This document shows positions 1-6,606 of a stretch of 6,616 nt of DNA, in pieces. This DNA is from an uncultured Erysipelotrichaceae bacterium. GTDB taxonomy: Bacteria > Bacillota_I > Bacilli_A > Erysipelotrichales > Coprobacillaceae. Location of the stretch: contig URQL01000096.1 of NCBI GenBank assembly GCA_900550005.1, forward strand, positions 1 to 6,616, given 5' to 3'. Every line of letters starts with the position of its first letter. Position 1 is the stretch's first letter. The notes beneath the pieces were generated by a model. That model searched no databases. It saw nothing but the letters and a program-made list of their open reading frames with translations, and was not told where the DNA came from. A program made the translations under genes and the position numbers.

Positions 1-570
1 GATAAATTAAAAGAACTTAGAAATAGTGATAAAACCATAGTTATTGTAACTCACTCATTAGATGTTGTTAAAGATATTTGTGATCGTGCTATTTGGATCT
101 ATCGTGGCGAATTTAGATTAGATGGAGATCCTACATATGTTATAGGTGAGTATTTGAAACAAGTTCGCATTGACCATAAAGAAGAAATGCGTAAACGTCA
201 AAATGAAGTCAAAGAAAAATATCGAGGTGTATGTTTTATTGATGCGCCTAAGAGTTTCCAAAAAGTACAAGCTGGAACTTCTGTCCTTGACATTCGTGGT
301 TGGGAAATGAGTGAATCATTAGATTCAGTAGTGAAAGTTTTTGTAGATGAAAAAGAAATTCAAGGTGTAACAAGGCAAGAACGTGAAGATGTACTTTCTG
401 CTTATGAAGATGCTTATGGAGGATATGCTTCTAATGATTTACCTGGATGGAGCGTATCAGCAAATATTGAAAACTTAGCTATAGGAAATCATAAAATTAA
501 GGTAGAAGTGTATGACCATAAAAATCGTCTAATTTGTGATAAAGAAATAGCCATTGAAGTAGGAGAGTAG
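1..570 (+). CDS. Polysaccharide ABC exporter ATP-binding subunit, 3' part (Wzt/TagH/RgpD-like) with C-terminal beta-rich domain
   Basis: The reading frame is open from base 1 to the TAG at 568-570, so this is the C-terminal 189 residues of a gene that starts outside the window. Codons 14-20 read IVTHSLD, the H-loop (switch His, codon 18) of an ABC ATPase. The next residues, CDRAIWIYRGEFRLDGDP, match the end of the nucleotide-binding domain in the Wzt/TagH/RgpD group that powers export of lipid-linked polysaccharide. Walker A, Walker B and the signature motif lie upstream and are not visible. After a charged linker (codons 51-75), codons 77-188 form a predicted beta-rich extension with GW at 100-101, REDV at 128-131 and GW at 149-150. 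In E. coli O9a Wzt, a C-terminal extension binds the finished glycan; a similar role here is inference. The same motif pattern recurs in the glycosyltransferase at 1371. The permease starts 5 bp downstream, as expected for a transporter operon. Confidence 0.88.
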   Translation, partial: DKLKELRNSDKTIVIVTHSLDVVKDICDRAIWIYRGEFRLDGDPTYVIGEYLKQVRIDHKEEMRKRQNEVKEKYRGVCFIDAPKSFQKVQAGTSVLDIRGWEMSESLDSVVKVFVDEKEIQGVTRQEREDVLSAYEDAYGGYASNDLPGWSVSANIENLAIGNHKIKVEVYDHKNRLICDKEIAIEVGE

Positions 571-575
571 GTGGA

Positions 576-1361
576 ATGATGAATTTATTAAAAGAATTAT
601 ATAGCTATCGTGAATTATTAAAGACAAATGTTAAAAAAGAAATAAGAGGGAAATATAAAGGTTCTTTATTAGGTGTACTATGGTCATTTATTAACCCATT
701 ATTACAAGTAGTTGTTTATGCACTTATCTTTCCTTATTTAATGAGAGGAACTAGTGAACATTATCTAGTTTATTTGATTACTGGGATTATTCCTTGGACA
801 TTTTTTACTACTTCAGTAAATCAAGGGATGACAACAGTACGAGCAAATGCTGGAATTATTAAAAAAGTGTATTTTCCTAGAGAAATTTTACCGATATCTG
901 TTGTATTAAGTCAATTAGTTAACTTTTTAATTTCATGTATTATTATTGTTGTATTTTGTATTGGTGATGGAGTAGGTATTAGTTGGCACATCATCTTATT
1001 ACCAGTTATTACTTTAATTTTTTCAATTTTTACATTAGGATTAGCTTTTGGTTTAGGAGCAATTAATGTGTATATTAAAGATACTGAATATATTATTCAA
1101 TTTATGCTAAATATGTTAATGTATGGAACACCCATTATTTATGAGTTAAGTTTATTTTCTGGAAGTGGTGGAATTTTATATAAATTAATTAACTTAAATC
1201 CTTTGACACATGTTATTATGTCTTATCGTGATATTTTCTTATATCATCAACTACCAAATATGAAAATATTAGGTATTGTTACAATTTTTAGTGTAATTAT
1301 TTTAATTGCAGGATATTTAATCTTTAAGAAATTACAAAAAGGATTTGCAGAAGAACTTTAG
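576..1361 (+). CDS. Polysaccharide ABC exporter permease (Wzm/TagG/RgpC-like, ABC-2 type)
   Basis: This 261-residue membrane protein has the usual length of the ABC-2 polysaccharide export permeases. The N-terminal cytoplasmic helix is followed by the family hallmark at residues 24-37, RGKYKGSLLGVLWS. About six hydrophobic segments follow, near residues 33-55, 63-85, 105-130, 137-167, 177-192 and 232-251. The conserved NPLT (208-211) and the Arg of SYR (218) lie in the last loop, where the family has its NP...YR motif. The protein should pair with the ATPase encoded just upstream and move undecaprenyl-linked polysaccharide across the membrane. Two adjacent ATG codons (576 and 579) could start it. 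The Shine-Dalgarno AGGAGAG at 561-567 overlaps the end of the ATPase gene and sits 8 nt before the first ATG, so translational coupling is likely. The next gene begins 9 bp after its stop. Teichoic acid or rhamnan export cannot be told apart by the permease alone. Confidence 0.93.
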   Translation: MMNLLKELYSYRELLKTNVKKEIRGKYKGSLLGVLWSFINPLLQVVVYALIFPYLMRGTSEHYLVYLITGIIPWTFFTTSVNQGMTTVRANAGIIKKVYFPREILPISVVLSQLVNFLISCIIIVVFCIGDGVGISWHIILLPVITLIFSIFTLGLAFGLGAINVYIKDTEYIIQFMLNMLMYGTPIIYELSLFSGSGGILYKLINLNPLTHVIMSYRDIFLYHQLPNMKILGIVTIFSVIILIAGYLIFKKLQKGFAEEL

Positions 1362-1370
1362 GAGGATTTT

Positions 1371-3863
1371 ATGAAAGAATATCGTTGTCATATTGATGAT
1401 TTTAAATATAGAAAATACGATAATCAAAAGAAAATCATTATTTATGGTTGGGCTTTTAGTAAGAATGGTCAAGATTTTAAATATGAAATTCATGTTAATA
1501 ATCAAAATGTTGATTATGAGATAGTAACGTTACAACGTAGCGATGTTAAAAATAAATTTTCTAAATATTGTAAAAATGATTATTGTGGATTTCGTATTAT
1601 TGTTGATTGTCAAGATTTTACAAATGTTGAGTCAATAAAATTATATGCTTATGATAATCAAAAGAAATATTTATTAAAAGAATGGAATTCTATCATTATT
1701 GATCGTTTTATGGATACTAGATCAATTGAAGTAAGAGTTGATTCTTTCGTAAAAGATCATGGTGCTCCTGGCAAATATGTTATCAGTGGCTGGGCTGTTT
1801 CTTTACTAGGTGATCCGTTAACTTACGATTTAGTTGATGAAAATAATCAACCTGTTGAGCATACTCTATCTATAACTAAACGTTCTGATTTAGTTAAATT
1901 TAAAATTTTATCTGAAGAACAACAGTATGCTGGTTTTACTTTTAATTTTAATGGCGAATTAGGAAAAAAATATTATGTGTCTTTAACAAATCAAAAAGAA
2001 ACAGTTTTAGAAGAAGCAAATAAGGTTATTTTAACAAAAGTTGCTAAAGTGAAGGTTAAAACAAAACATTATGTAAGCTTAATAAAACCGGTTAATTTTG
2101 TTAAAGCTGGAAGATATGTTAAGCGTCATGGTGTAAAAGGCTTAATTCGTCGTTTGCGACAAGGACCTGGTGGATTTGGTATTCCTTATGATGAATGGTT
2201 TAATAATCATAAAGTAACTAATCAAGAATTAGAAAGACAAAAACAAATACAATTTGATTATAGTCCTAAAATTAGTGTGATTGTACCTACGTATAATACA
2301 CCAGAAAAATTTTTAAAAGAAATGGTTGAATCTTTATTAAATCAAAGTTATTCAAATTGGGAACTTTGTATTGCTGATGGAAGTGACGCCAGTCATAAAG
2401 CTCGTCAAATGATTGAAGAATATACAAAGCTAGATTCAAGAATTGTAGCTTGTTATTTAGACGAAAATTATGGTATTTCTGGTAATACAAATAAAGCATT
2501 AGAATTGGCTACTGGAGAATATGTTGGGTTATTTGATCATGATGATTTATTAACTCCAGATTGTTTATTTGAAATTGTTCAAAGTTTACAACAAGAAAAA
2601 CATGATATTATCTATACAGACGAAGATAAATTAAATAATTCTTTAGGTAAGTTTGAAGATCCAAATTTTAAACCTGATTTTAGTCCTGATTTATTCTATT
2701 CTCATAACTACATAACTCATTTCTTTGTAGTTAAAAGAGATATTATTGTTGGTGTAGGTGGATTTAGATCTGAATTTGATGGTGCTCAAGATTATGATGT
2801 CATGTTTAGATGCATTGAAAAAGCAAATCATGTTCATCATATTCCTAAGATTTTATATCATTGGCGTATGCATGCAGCTTCTACTGCAGAAAATCCGGAA
2901 AGTAAATTGTATTGTTATGAAGCAGGGCGCAAGGCTGTAGAAGAACATTATCAACGTGTAGGAATTAAGGCTAAAGTTGAACAAATGCCTAAACCATTAT
3001 GGGGAATGTATCATTCAATTTATGAAACAACAGATAATCCTCTTGTATCTATCGTCATTCCTAATAAAGATTTAAAAGATACTTTAAAAACATGTATTGA
3101 CTCTTTATATAATGTTAATACTTATAAAAACTTTGAAATTATTATTGTGGAAAATAATAGTACCACAACAGAAATTTTTGAATATTATGAAGAATTACAA
3201 AAAGAACATGACAATGTAAAAGTTGTGACTTATAAAGGTGATTTCAATTATTCAGCAATTAATAACTATGGGGTAACTTTTACATCTGGTGATTATTTAT
3301 TATTCTTAAATAATGATACGGAAATGATTAAGCCGGATTCACTTAGTGAAATGTTAGGTTGTTGTATGCGTGATGATGTAGGTATCGTTGGAGCAAAATT
3401 ATTATACGAAGATGATACTGTACAACATGGCGGAGTTGTCATTGGATTTGGTGGCTTTGCCGGACATGTCTTTACTGGTATTGATAAGGATGACTATGGT
3501 TATATGGTACGTGCACGTATTAATTGTAATTATAGTGCTGTTACAGCAGCGTGTATGTTAGTAAAAAAATCATGCTTTGATCAAGTCCATGGCTTTAGTG
3601 AAGAATTTAAAGTTGGATTAAATGATATTGATTTTTGTTTAAAAGTAAGAGAATTGAATCAACTTGTAGTTTTCAATGCACATTCTTTATGGCATCATTA
3701 TGAATCTAAATCAAGAGGATATGAAGATACAATTGAAAAACAAAAACGTTTTGAAGGAGAAATTCGTTTATTCCAAAGTAAATGGAAAGATATTCTTCAA
3801 AATGGTGATCCTTATTACAACAAAAACTTTGTTATTGAACATGGACCATTTATATTAAGTTAA
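1371..3863 (+). CDS. Tandem GT2 glycosyltransferase with two N-terminal beta-rich modules
   Basis: This 830-residue protein is probably cytosolic or membrane-associated; I see no signal peptide or membrane helix. Residues about 8-110 and 119-225 look like two copies of one beta-rich module: GWA at 26-28 and 140-142, RSDV/RSDL at 56-59 and 171-174, GF at 73-74 and 188-189. A basic linker follows, then two GT2 (GT-A fold) domains. The first starts at residue 301 (ISVIVPTYNTP), with DHDD at 389-392 as the DXD-type nucleotide-sugar/metal site and QDYD at 473-476 near the catalytic base position. The second starts near 557 (PLVSIVIPNKD), with NNDTE at 647-651 and NDID at 751-754, followed by a WHHYESKSRG stretch typical of rhamnosyltransferase-like GT2 enzymes. 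It may add two sugars or polymerise a repeat. Rhamnose as donor is inferred from the rml genes downstream. TAGGAGG at 1359-1365 overlaps the permease stop and sits 5 nt before the ATG. Product and linkage are unknown. Confidence 0.9.
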   Translation: MKEYRCHIDDFKYRKYDNQKKIIIYGWAFSKNGQDFKYEIHVNNQNVDYEIVTLQRSDVKNKFSKYCKNDYCGFRIIVDCQDFTNVESIKLYAYDNQKKYLLKEWNSIIIDRFMDTRSIEVRVDSFVKDHGAPGKYVISGWAVSLLGDPLTYDLVDENNQPVEHTLSITKRSDLVKFKILSEEQQYAGFTFNFNGELGKKYYVSLTNQKETVLEEANKVILTKVAKVKVKTKHYVSLIKPVNFVKAGRYVKRHGVKGLIRRLRQGPGGFGIPYDEWFNNHKVTNQELERQKQIQFDYSPKISVIVPTYNTPEKFLKEMVESLLNQSYSNWELCIADGSDASHKARQMIEEYTKLDSRIVACYLDENYGISGNTNKALELATGEYVGLFDHDDLLTPDCLFEIVQSLQQEKHDIIYTDEDKLNNSLGKFEDPNFKPDFSPDLFYSHNYITHFFVVKRDIIVGVGGFRSEFDGAQDYDVMFRCIEKANHVHHIPKILYHWRMHAASTAENPESKLYCYEAGRKAVEEHYQRVGIKAKVEQMPKPLWGMYHSIYETTDNPLVSIVIPNKDLKDTLKTCIDSLYNVNTYKNFEIIIVENNSTTTEIFEYYEELQKEHDNVKVVTYKGDFNYSAINNYGVTFTSGDYLLFLNNDTEMIKPDSLSEMLGCCMRDDVGIVGAKLLYEDDTVQHGGVVIGFGGFAGHVFTGIDKDDYGYMVRARINCNYSAVTAACMLVKKSCFDQVHGFSEEFKVGLNDIDFCLKVRELNQLVVFNAHSLWHHYESKSRGYEDTIEKQKRFEGEIRLFQSKWKDILQNGDPYYNKNFVIEHGPFILS

Positions 3864-3868
3864 TTTTT

Positions 3869-3894
3869 AATCCCACATCAGGTGGGATTTTTTT
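3869..3894 (+). terminator. Rho-independent terminator after the glycosyltransferase gene
   Basis: The stem pairs AATCCCAC (3869-3876) with GTGGGATT (3882-3889) around the 5-nt loop ATCAG, with no mismatch. The T tract is seven T (3888-3894), two of which can also pair with the stem's leading A residues. The hairpin lies 5 bp after the TAA of the tandem glycosyltransferase gene, so it should end the exporter/glycosyltransferase transcript. The T tract touches the Shine-Dalgarno site of the next gene directly. Confidence 0.88.
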
Positions 3895-3900
3895 GGAGGT
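3895..3900 (+). promoter_or_regulatory. Ribosome binding site that fixes the MerR-methyltransferase start
   Basis: GGAGGT lies 4 nt before the ATG at 3905 and directly follows the terminator T tract. It rules out the in-frame TTG at 3893, which would lie inside the T tract and put the Shine-Dalgarno within the coding region. Any transcript starting upstream must pass the terminator before it reaches this site. Confidence 0.85.
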
Positions 3901-3904
3901 AATA

Positions 3905-5071
3905 ATGGAAAGAGTATATACAATTGGAAAATTTGCTAAAATGGCAAATGTTACTCCTAGAACAATTCGTTATTATGATAGTTATGGATTGTTAAAACCG
4001 AGTATTGTTAAAGAAAATGGTTATCGTTATTATAGTGATGGTGATTTATTGAAGTTACAAAGAATATTACTTTTAAAACAATTAGGTTTTAGTTTAGAAG
4101 AAATTACACCAATTGTTTTAAATGATGATATTCATTCTTTTAGAGAATCTTTACAAGTACAAATGGAGTTAGTAAATCAAAAGATAGATCATTTAACGCT
4201 GCTTAGAGATGCTTTAAAAAATACATCTAGTTTACTTGAAAAAAATCAAATGGAATGGGGTCGTATTATTGAGTTAATTCAACTTACGAATAATGATCGT
4301 ACCATTATTGATCAATATCATAATTCAACAAACTTAAATGTACGAATTGAGCTTCATCAAAAATTCTCTGTTAATCCAATACCGTGGTTTAAATGGATTT
4401 ATGATCATATTCAATTTACTAAAGTGAATCGCTTATTAGAATTAGGATGTGGCAATGGTAAAATGTGGGATTATTTAGATATTGATTTGCGTAATCGTGA
4501 TTTTTATTTGACTGATTTTTCTAAAGGAATGGTTGAGGATACTAAGAAAAGATTAAACAATATGGATATTAATTATATGGTTGTAGATTGTGAACAAATT
4601 CCTTTTAAAGATAATTTTTTTGATTGTGTTATTGCAAATCATATGTTGTTTTATTTGAAGGATATAAAAGAAGGATTAAAGGAAATTAGACGGGTACTTC
4701 ATAAAAACGGGATTTTTTATTGTACAACATATAGTAAAAAACATATGAAAGAATTAAATGATTTAGTAAAAGAATATGATTCAAGAATTCATTTATCTAA
4801 CCATAATTTATATGAAAATTTCGGCTTAGAAAATGGACAGATGATGCTTAGTCCTTATTTTAAACATATTGAAATGCAAATTTATGAGGATAAGCTGGTT
4901 GTAAATGAAGTTAATCCGTTAGTAAATTATGTATTAAGTTGTCACGGTAATCAAAATGAAATTATCGGAAAAGATATTGAGAAATTTAGGAAATTTATTG
5001 AAAATAAGATGGAAAAAACAGGATCTATTACAATTACAAAAGAAGCATGTCTATTTATATGCAATAATTGA
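3905..5071 (+). CDS. MerR-family regulator fused to a class I SAM-dependent methyltransferase
   Basis: The 388-residue protein starts at ATG 3905, chosen because GGAGGT precedes it by 4 nt. Residues 4-45 are a MerR winged helix-turn-helix: YTIGKFAKMANVTPRTIRYYD, then GLLKP and NGYRYYS. Residues about 46-115 complete the DNA-binding domain and the long dimerisation helix. In place of a ligand-binding domain, residues about 145-388 form a Rossmann methyltransferase. Motif I is LLELGCGNG (177-185), the acidic residue after strand 2 is D204 in LTDFS, D228 lies in VDCEQIPF, and IANHMLFYL plus the RRVLHKNGIFY stretch complete a Methyltransf_11-like fold. LHQKFSVNP (150-158) before motif I resembles a Bacillota methyltransferase group that I recognise but whose substrate I do not know. 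The SAM-binding motifs look intact, so the domain may be catalytic or a SAM sensor. A MerR-type operator lies 12 bp past its stop, before rmlA, which makes rmlA the likely target. No cysteine metal site of the CueR/MerR type is evident. Confidence 0.9.
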   Translation: MERVYTIGKFAKMANVTPRTIRYYDSYGLLKPSIVKENGYRYYSDGDLLKLQRILLLKQLGFSLEEITPIVLNDDIHSFRESLQVQMELVNQKIDHLTLLRDALKNTSSLLEKNQMEWGRIIELIQLTNNDRTIIDQYHNSTNLNVRIELHQKFSVNPIPWFKWIYDHIQFTKVNRLLELGCGNGKMWDYLDIDLRNRDFYLTDFSKGMVEDTKKRLNNMDINYMVVDCEQIPFKDNFFDCVIANHMLFYLKDIKEGLKEIRRVLHKNGIFYCTTYSKKHMKELNDLVKEYDSRIHLSNHNLYENFGLENGQMMLSPYFKHIEMQIYEDKLVVNEVNPLVNYVLSCHGNQNEIIGKDIEKFRKFIENKMEKTGSITITKEACLFICNN

Positions 5072-5080
5072 TAAAAGTAC

Positions 5081-5111
5081 TTGACCTTTACGTAACGTTA
5101 AGGTTTAATAT
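5081..5111 (+). promoter_or_regulatory. MerR-type promoter/operator in front of rmlA
   Basis: The -35 box is TTGACC (5081-5086) and a -10 candidate is TAATAT (5106-5111), which leaves a 19-bp spacer. That is longer than the usual 17 bp and is the hallmark of promoters activated by MerR-family proteins through DNA distortion. An inverted repeat fills the spacer: left arm ACCTTTACGT (5084-5093), centre A (5094), right arm ACGTTAAGGT (5095-5104). Nine of ten arm positions pair; only 5089/5099 fail. The layout matches the E. coli copA promoter controlled by CueR, which also has TTGACC, ACCTT...AAGGT arms and a 19-bp spacer. Transcription would begin near 5118, giving a leader of about 20 nt that holds the rmlA Shine-Dalgarno. 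TATAAA at 5109-5114 is a second possible -10, but with a 22-bp spacer. Confidence 0.83.
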
Positions 5112-5137
5112 AAACGTGTATAAAGGAGGACGAACTT

Positions 5138-6016
5138 ATGAAAGGAATCGTTTTAGCTGGAGGAAGTGGAACACGTTTATACCCACTTACAAGAGTAACA
5201 AGTAAACAATTATTACCAATTTATGATAAACCAATGATTTATTATCCATTATCAGTATTAATGAATGCTGGAATTAAGGATATTTTAATCATTTCAACAC
5301 CAGAAGACACACCACGTTTTCAAGAATTATTAGGTGATGGTAGCCAATTTGGTATTCATTTACAATATAAAGTACAACCTTCACCAGATGGATTAGCTCA
5401 AGCATTCATTTTAGGAGAAGAATTTATCGGTGATGATAGTGTAGCTATGATTTTAGGAGACAATATTTTCTATGGTCATGGTTTAACAAAGCGTTTAAAA
5501 GAATGTGCAGCTAGAAAAGAAGGAGCAACAGTATTTGGATATTATGTTGATGATCCAGAACGTTTTGGAGTAGTTGAATTTGATAAAAATGGTAAAGCTA
5601 TTTCTATTGAAGAAAAGCCAGAACAACCTAAATCTAATTATGCAGTTACAGGACTTTATTTCTATGATAATAAAGTTGTTGAATATGCAAAATCTATTAA
5701 ACCATCAGCTCGTGGTGAATTAGAAATTACAGACTTGAATAAAATCTATTTAGAACAAGGTCAATTAGATGTTATGCTACTTGGACAAGGATTTACTTGG
5801 TTAGACACAGGAACACATGAATCTTTAGTAGAAGCAACTAATTTTGTTAAAACGGTAGAAACTCATCAAAATAGAAAAATTGCATGCTTAGAAGAAATTG
5901 CTTATACAAATGGATGGATGAGTAAAGAACAACTAGAAAAAGCTTATGAAATGTTCAAAAAGAATCAATACGGTAAATATTTAAAAGATATTTTAGATGG
6001 TAAATTTATTGATTAA
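5138..6016 (+). CDS. rmlA: Glucose-1-phosphate thymidylyltransferase (RmlA/RfbA)
   Basis: RmlA joins glucose-1-phosphate and dTTP to give dTDP-glucose and pyrophosphate, the first step of dTDP-L-rhamnose synthesis in the cytosol. The 292-residue length is standard for the short RmlA type. The nucleotide-binding signature LAGGSGTRLYPLT is at residues 6-18 with R13, and SKQLLPIYDKPM follows at 22-33 with K23. The magnesium-binding Asp of LGDN is D108, the sugar-phosphate-binding EEKP motif comes in the middle of the protein, and WLDTGT carries the second metal Asp at D223. AAAGGAGG (5122-5129) sits 8 nt before the ATG. The gene directly follows a MerR-type promoter, so it is probably the first gene of a regulated rml operon, although read-through from the MerR-methyltransferase gene is also possible because no terminator separates them. 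rmlC follows after 14 bp. Confidence 0.97.
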   Translation: MKGIVLAGGSGTRLYPLTRVTSKQLLPIYDKPMIYYPLSVLMNAGIKDILIISTPEDTPRFQELLGDGSQFGIHLQYKVQPSPDGLAQAFILGEEFIGDDSVAMILGDNIFYGHGLTKRLKECAARKEGATVFGYYVDDPERFGVVEFDKNGKAISIEEKPEQPKSNYAVTGLYFYDNKVVEYAKSIKPSARGELEITDLNKIYLEQGQLDVMLLGQGFTWLDTGTHESLVEATNFVKTVETHQNRKIACLEEIAYTNGWMSKEQLEKAYEMFKKNQYGKYLKDILDGKFID

Positions 6017-6030
6017 TTGGAGGAAATAAA

Positions 6031-6606
6031 ATGAAAGTTATTGAAACAGCTATCCCTGGTGTTTTAATTGTTGAAACAGATGTTTTTGGAGATCACCGTG
6101 GATATTTTACAGAAACATATTCAAAACCTAAATATGAAAAATTAGGTATTACAGTTGATTTTGTTCAAGACAATATGTCATTTAGTGCTCAAAAAGGAAC
6201 ATTAAGAGGACTACATTGGCAAAATCCGCCTTATGCACAATCTAAACTTGTATCTTGTACAAAAGGTAAAGTTATTGATGTTGCAGTTGATATTCGTAAA
6301 GGAAGTCCTACCTATGGTAAATGGGTATCTTGTGAATTAAGTGAAGAAAATCATCGTCAATTCTTCATTCCTCAAGGTTTTGCTCATGGATTTTTAACAT
6401 TAACAGATGATGTAGAATTCAGATATAAAGTAGATAATGTCTACAATAAAGAATCTGAAGGTGGAATGCGTTATGATGATCCAACTGCTAATGTAGATTG
6501 GGGATCATTATTAAATGGAATTGAACCAGTACTTAGTGAAAAGGATCAAATTGGACCAACATTAGAAAATTCAAATAATCAATTTGTATATGAAGGAGAT
6601 AAATAA
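6031..6606 (+). CDS. rmlC: dTDP-4-dehydrorhamnose 3,5-epimerase (RmlC/RfbC)
   Basis: RmlC epimerises C3 and C5 of dTDP-4-keto-6-deoxyglucose, the third step to dTDP-L-rhamnose. The 191-residue protein is a cupin of normal family length. Residues 20-30 (GDHRGYFTETY) and 58-64 (LRGLHWQ) are family signatures. H62 in the latter matches the catalytic His of the Salmonella enzyme, R59 the phosphate-binding Arg, and K72, H119 (GFAHGFLTL), Y132 and Y138 fall where the family has active-site residues. The Asp of LSEKD (172) is the probable partner of the catalytic His. GGAGG (6019-6023) lies 7 nt before the ATG. The stop TAA is followed at once by the ATG of the next gene, so translation of the two is probably coupled. 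The protein appears complete and intact. Confidence 0.96.
   Translation: MKVIETAIPGVLIVETDVFGDHRGYFTETYSKPKYEKLGITVDFVQDNMSFSAQKGTLRGLHWQNPPYAQSKLVSCTKGKVIDVAVDIRKGSPTYGKWVSCELSEENHRQFFIPQGFAHGFLTLTDDVEFRYKVDNVYNKESEGGMRYDDPTANVDWGSLLNGIEPVLSEKDQIGPTLENSNNQFVYEGDK

Noticed and set aside
154..570. A free-standing 138-residue gene starting at TTG 154
   Set aside because: The frame is open without a stop back to base 1, and codons 1-51 encode the H-loop and end of an ABC ATPase, so this is an internal codon of the truncated upstream gene.
2287..2499. Minus-strand open frame of 70 codons
   Set aside because: It lies wholly inside the first GT2 domain on the opposite strand, has no recognisable product, and is explained by AT-rich coding sequence.
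2758..2940. Second-frame open stretch of 60 codons inside the glycosyltransferase
   Set aside because: It overlaps conserved GT2 sequence in another frame and has no separate support such as a family match.
3676..3858. Second-frame open stretch of 60 codons at the end of the glycosyltransferase gene
   Set aside because: It is a frame shadow of the conserved C-terminal HHYESKSRG region, with a composition of Lys/Ile/Asn typical of out-of-frame AT-rich DNA.
3893..3904. TTG at 3893 as the start of the MerR-methyltransferase
   Set aside because: It lies in the terminator T tract with no Shine-Dalgarno before it, while ATG 3905 has GGAGGT 4 nt upstream and gives the normal MerR N-terminus.
5084..5104. 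Inverted repeat after the MerR gene as a rho-independent terminator
   Set aside because: No T tract follows (the sequence continues TTAATATAAA), the arms are not GC-rich, and the position between good -35 and -10 boxes with a 19-bp spacer fits an operator much better.
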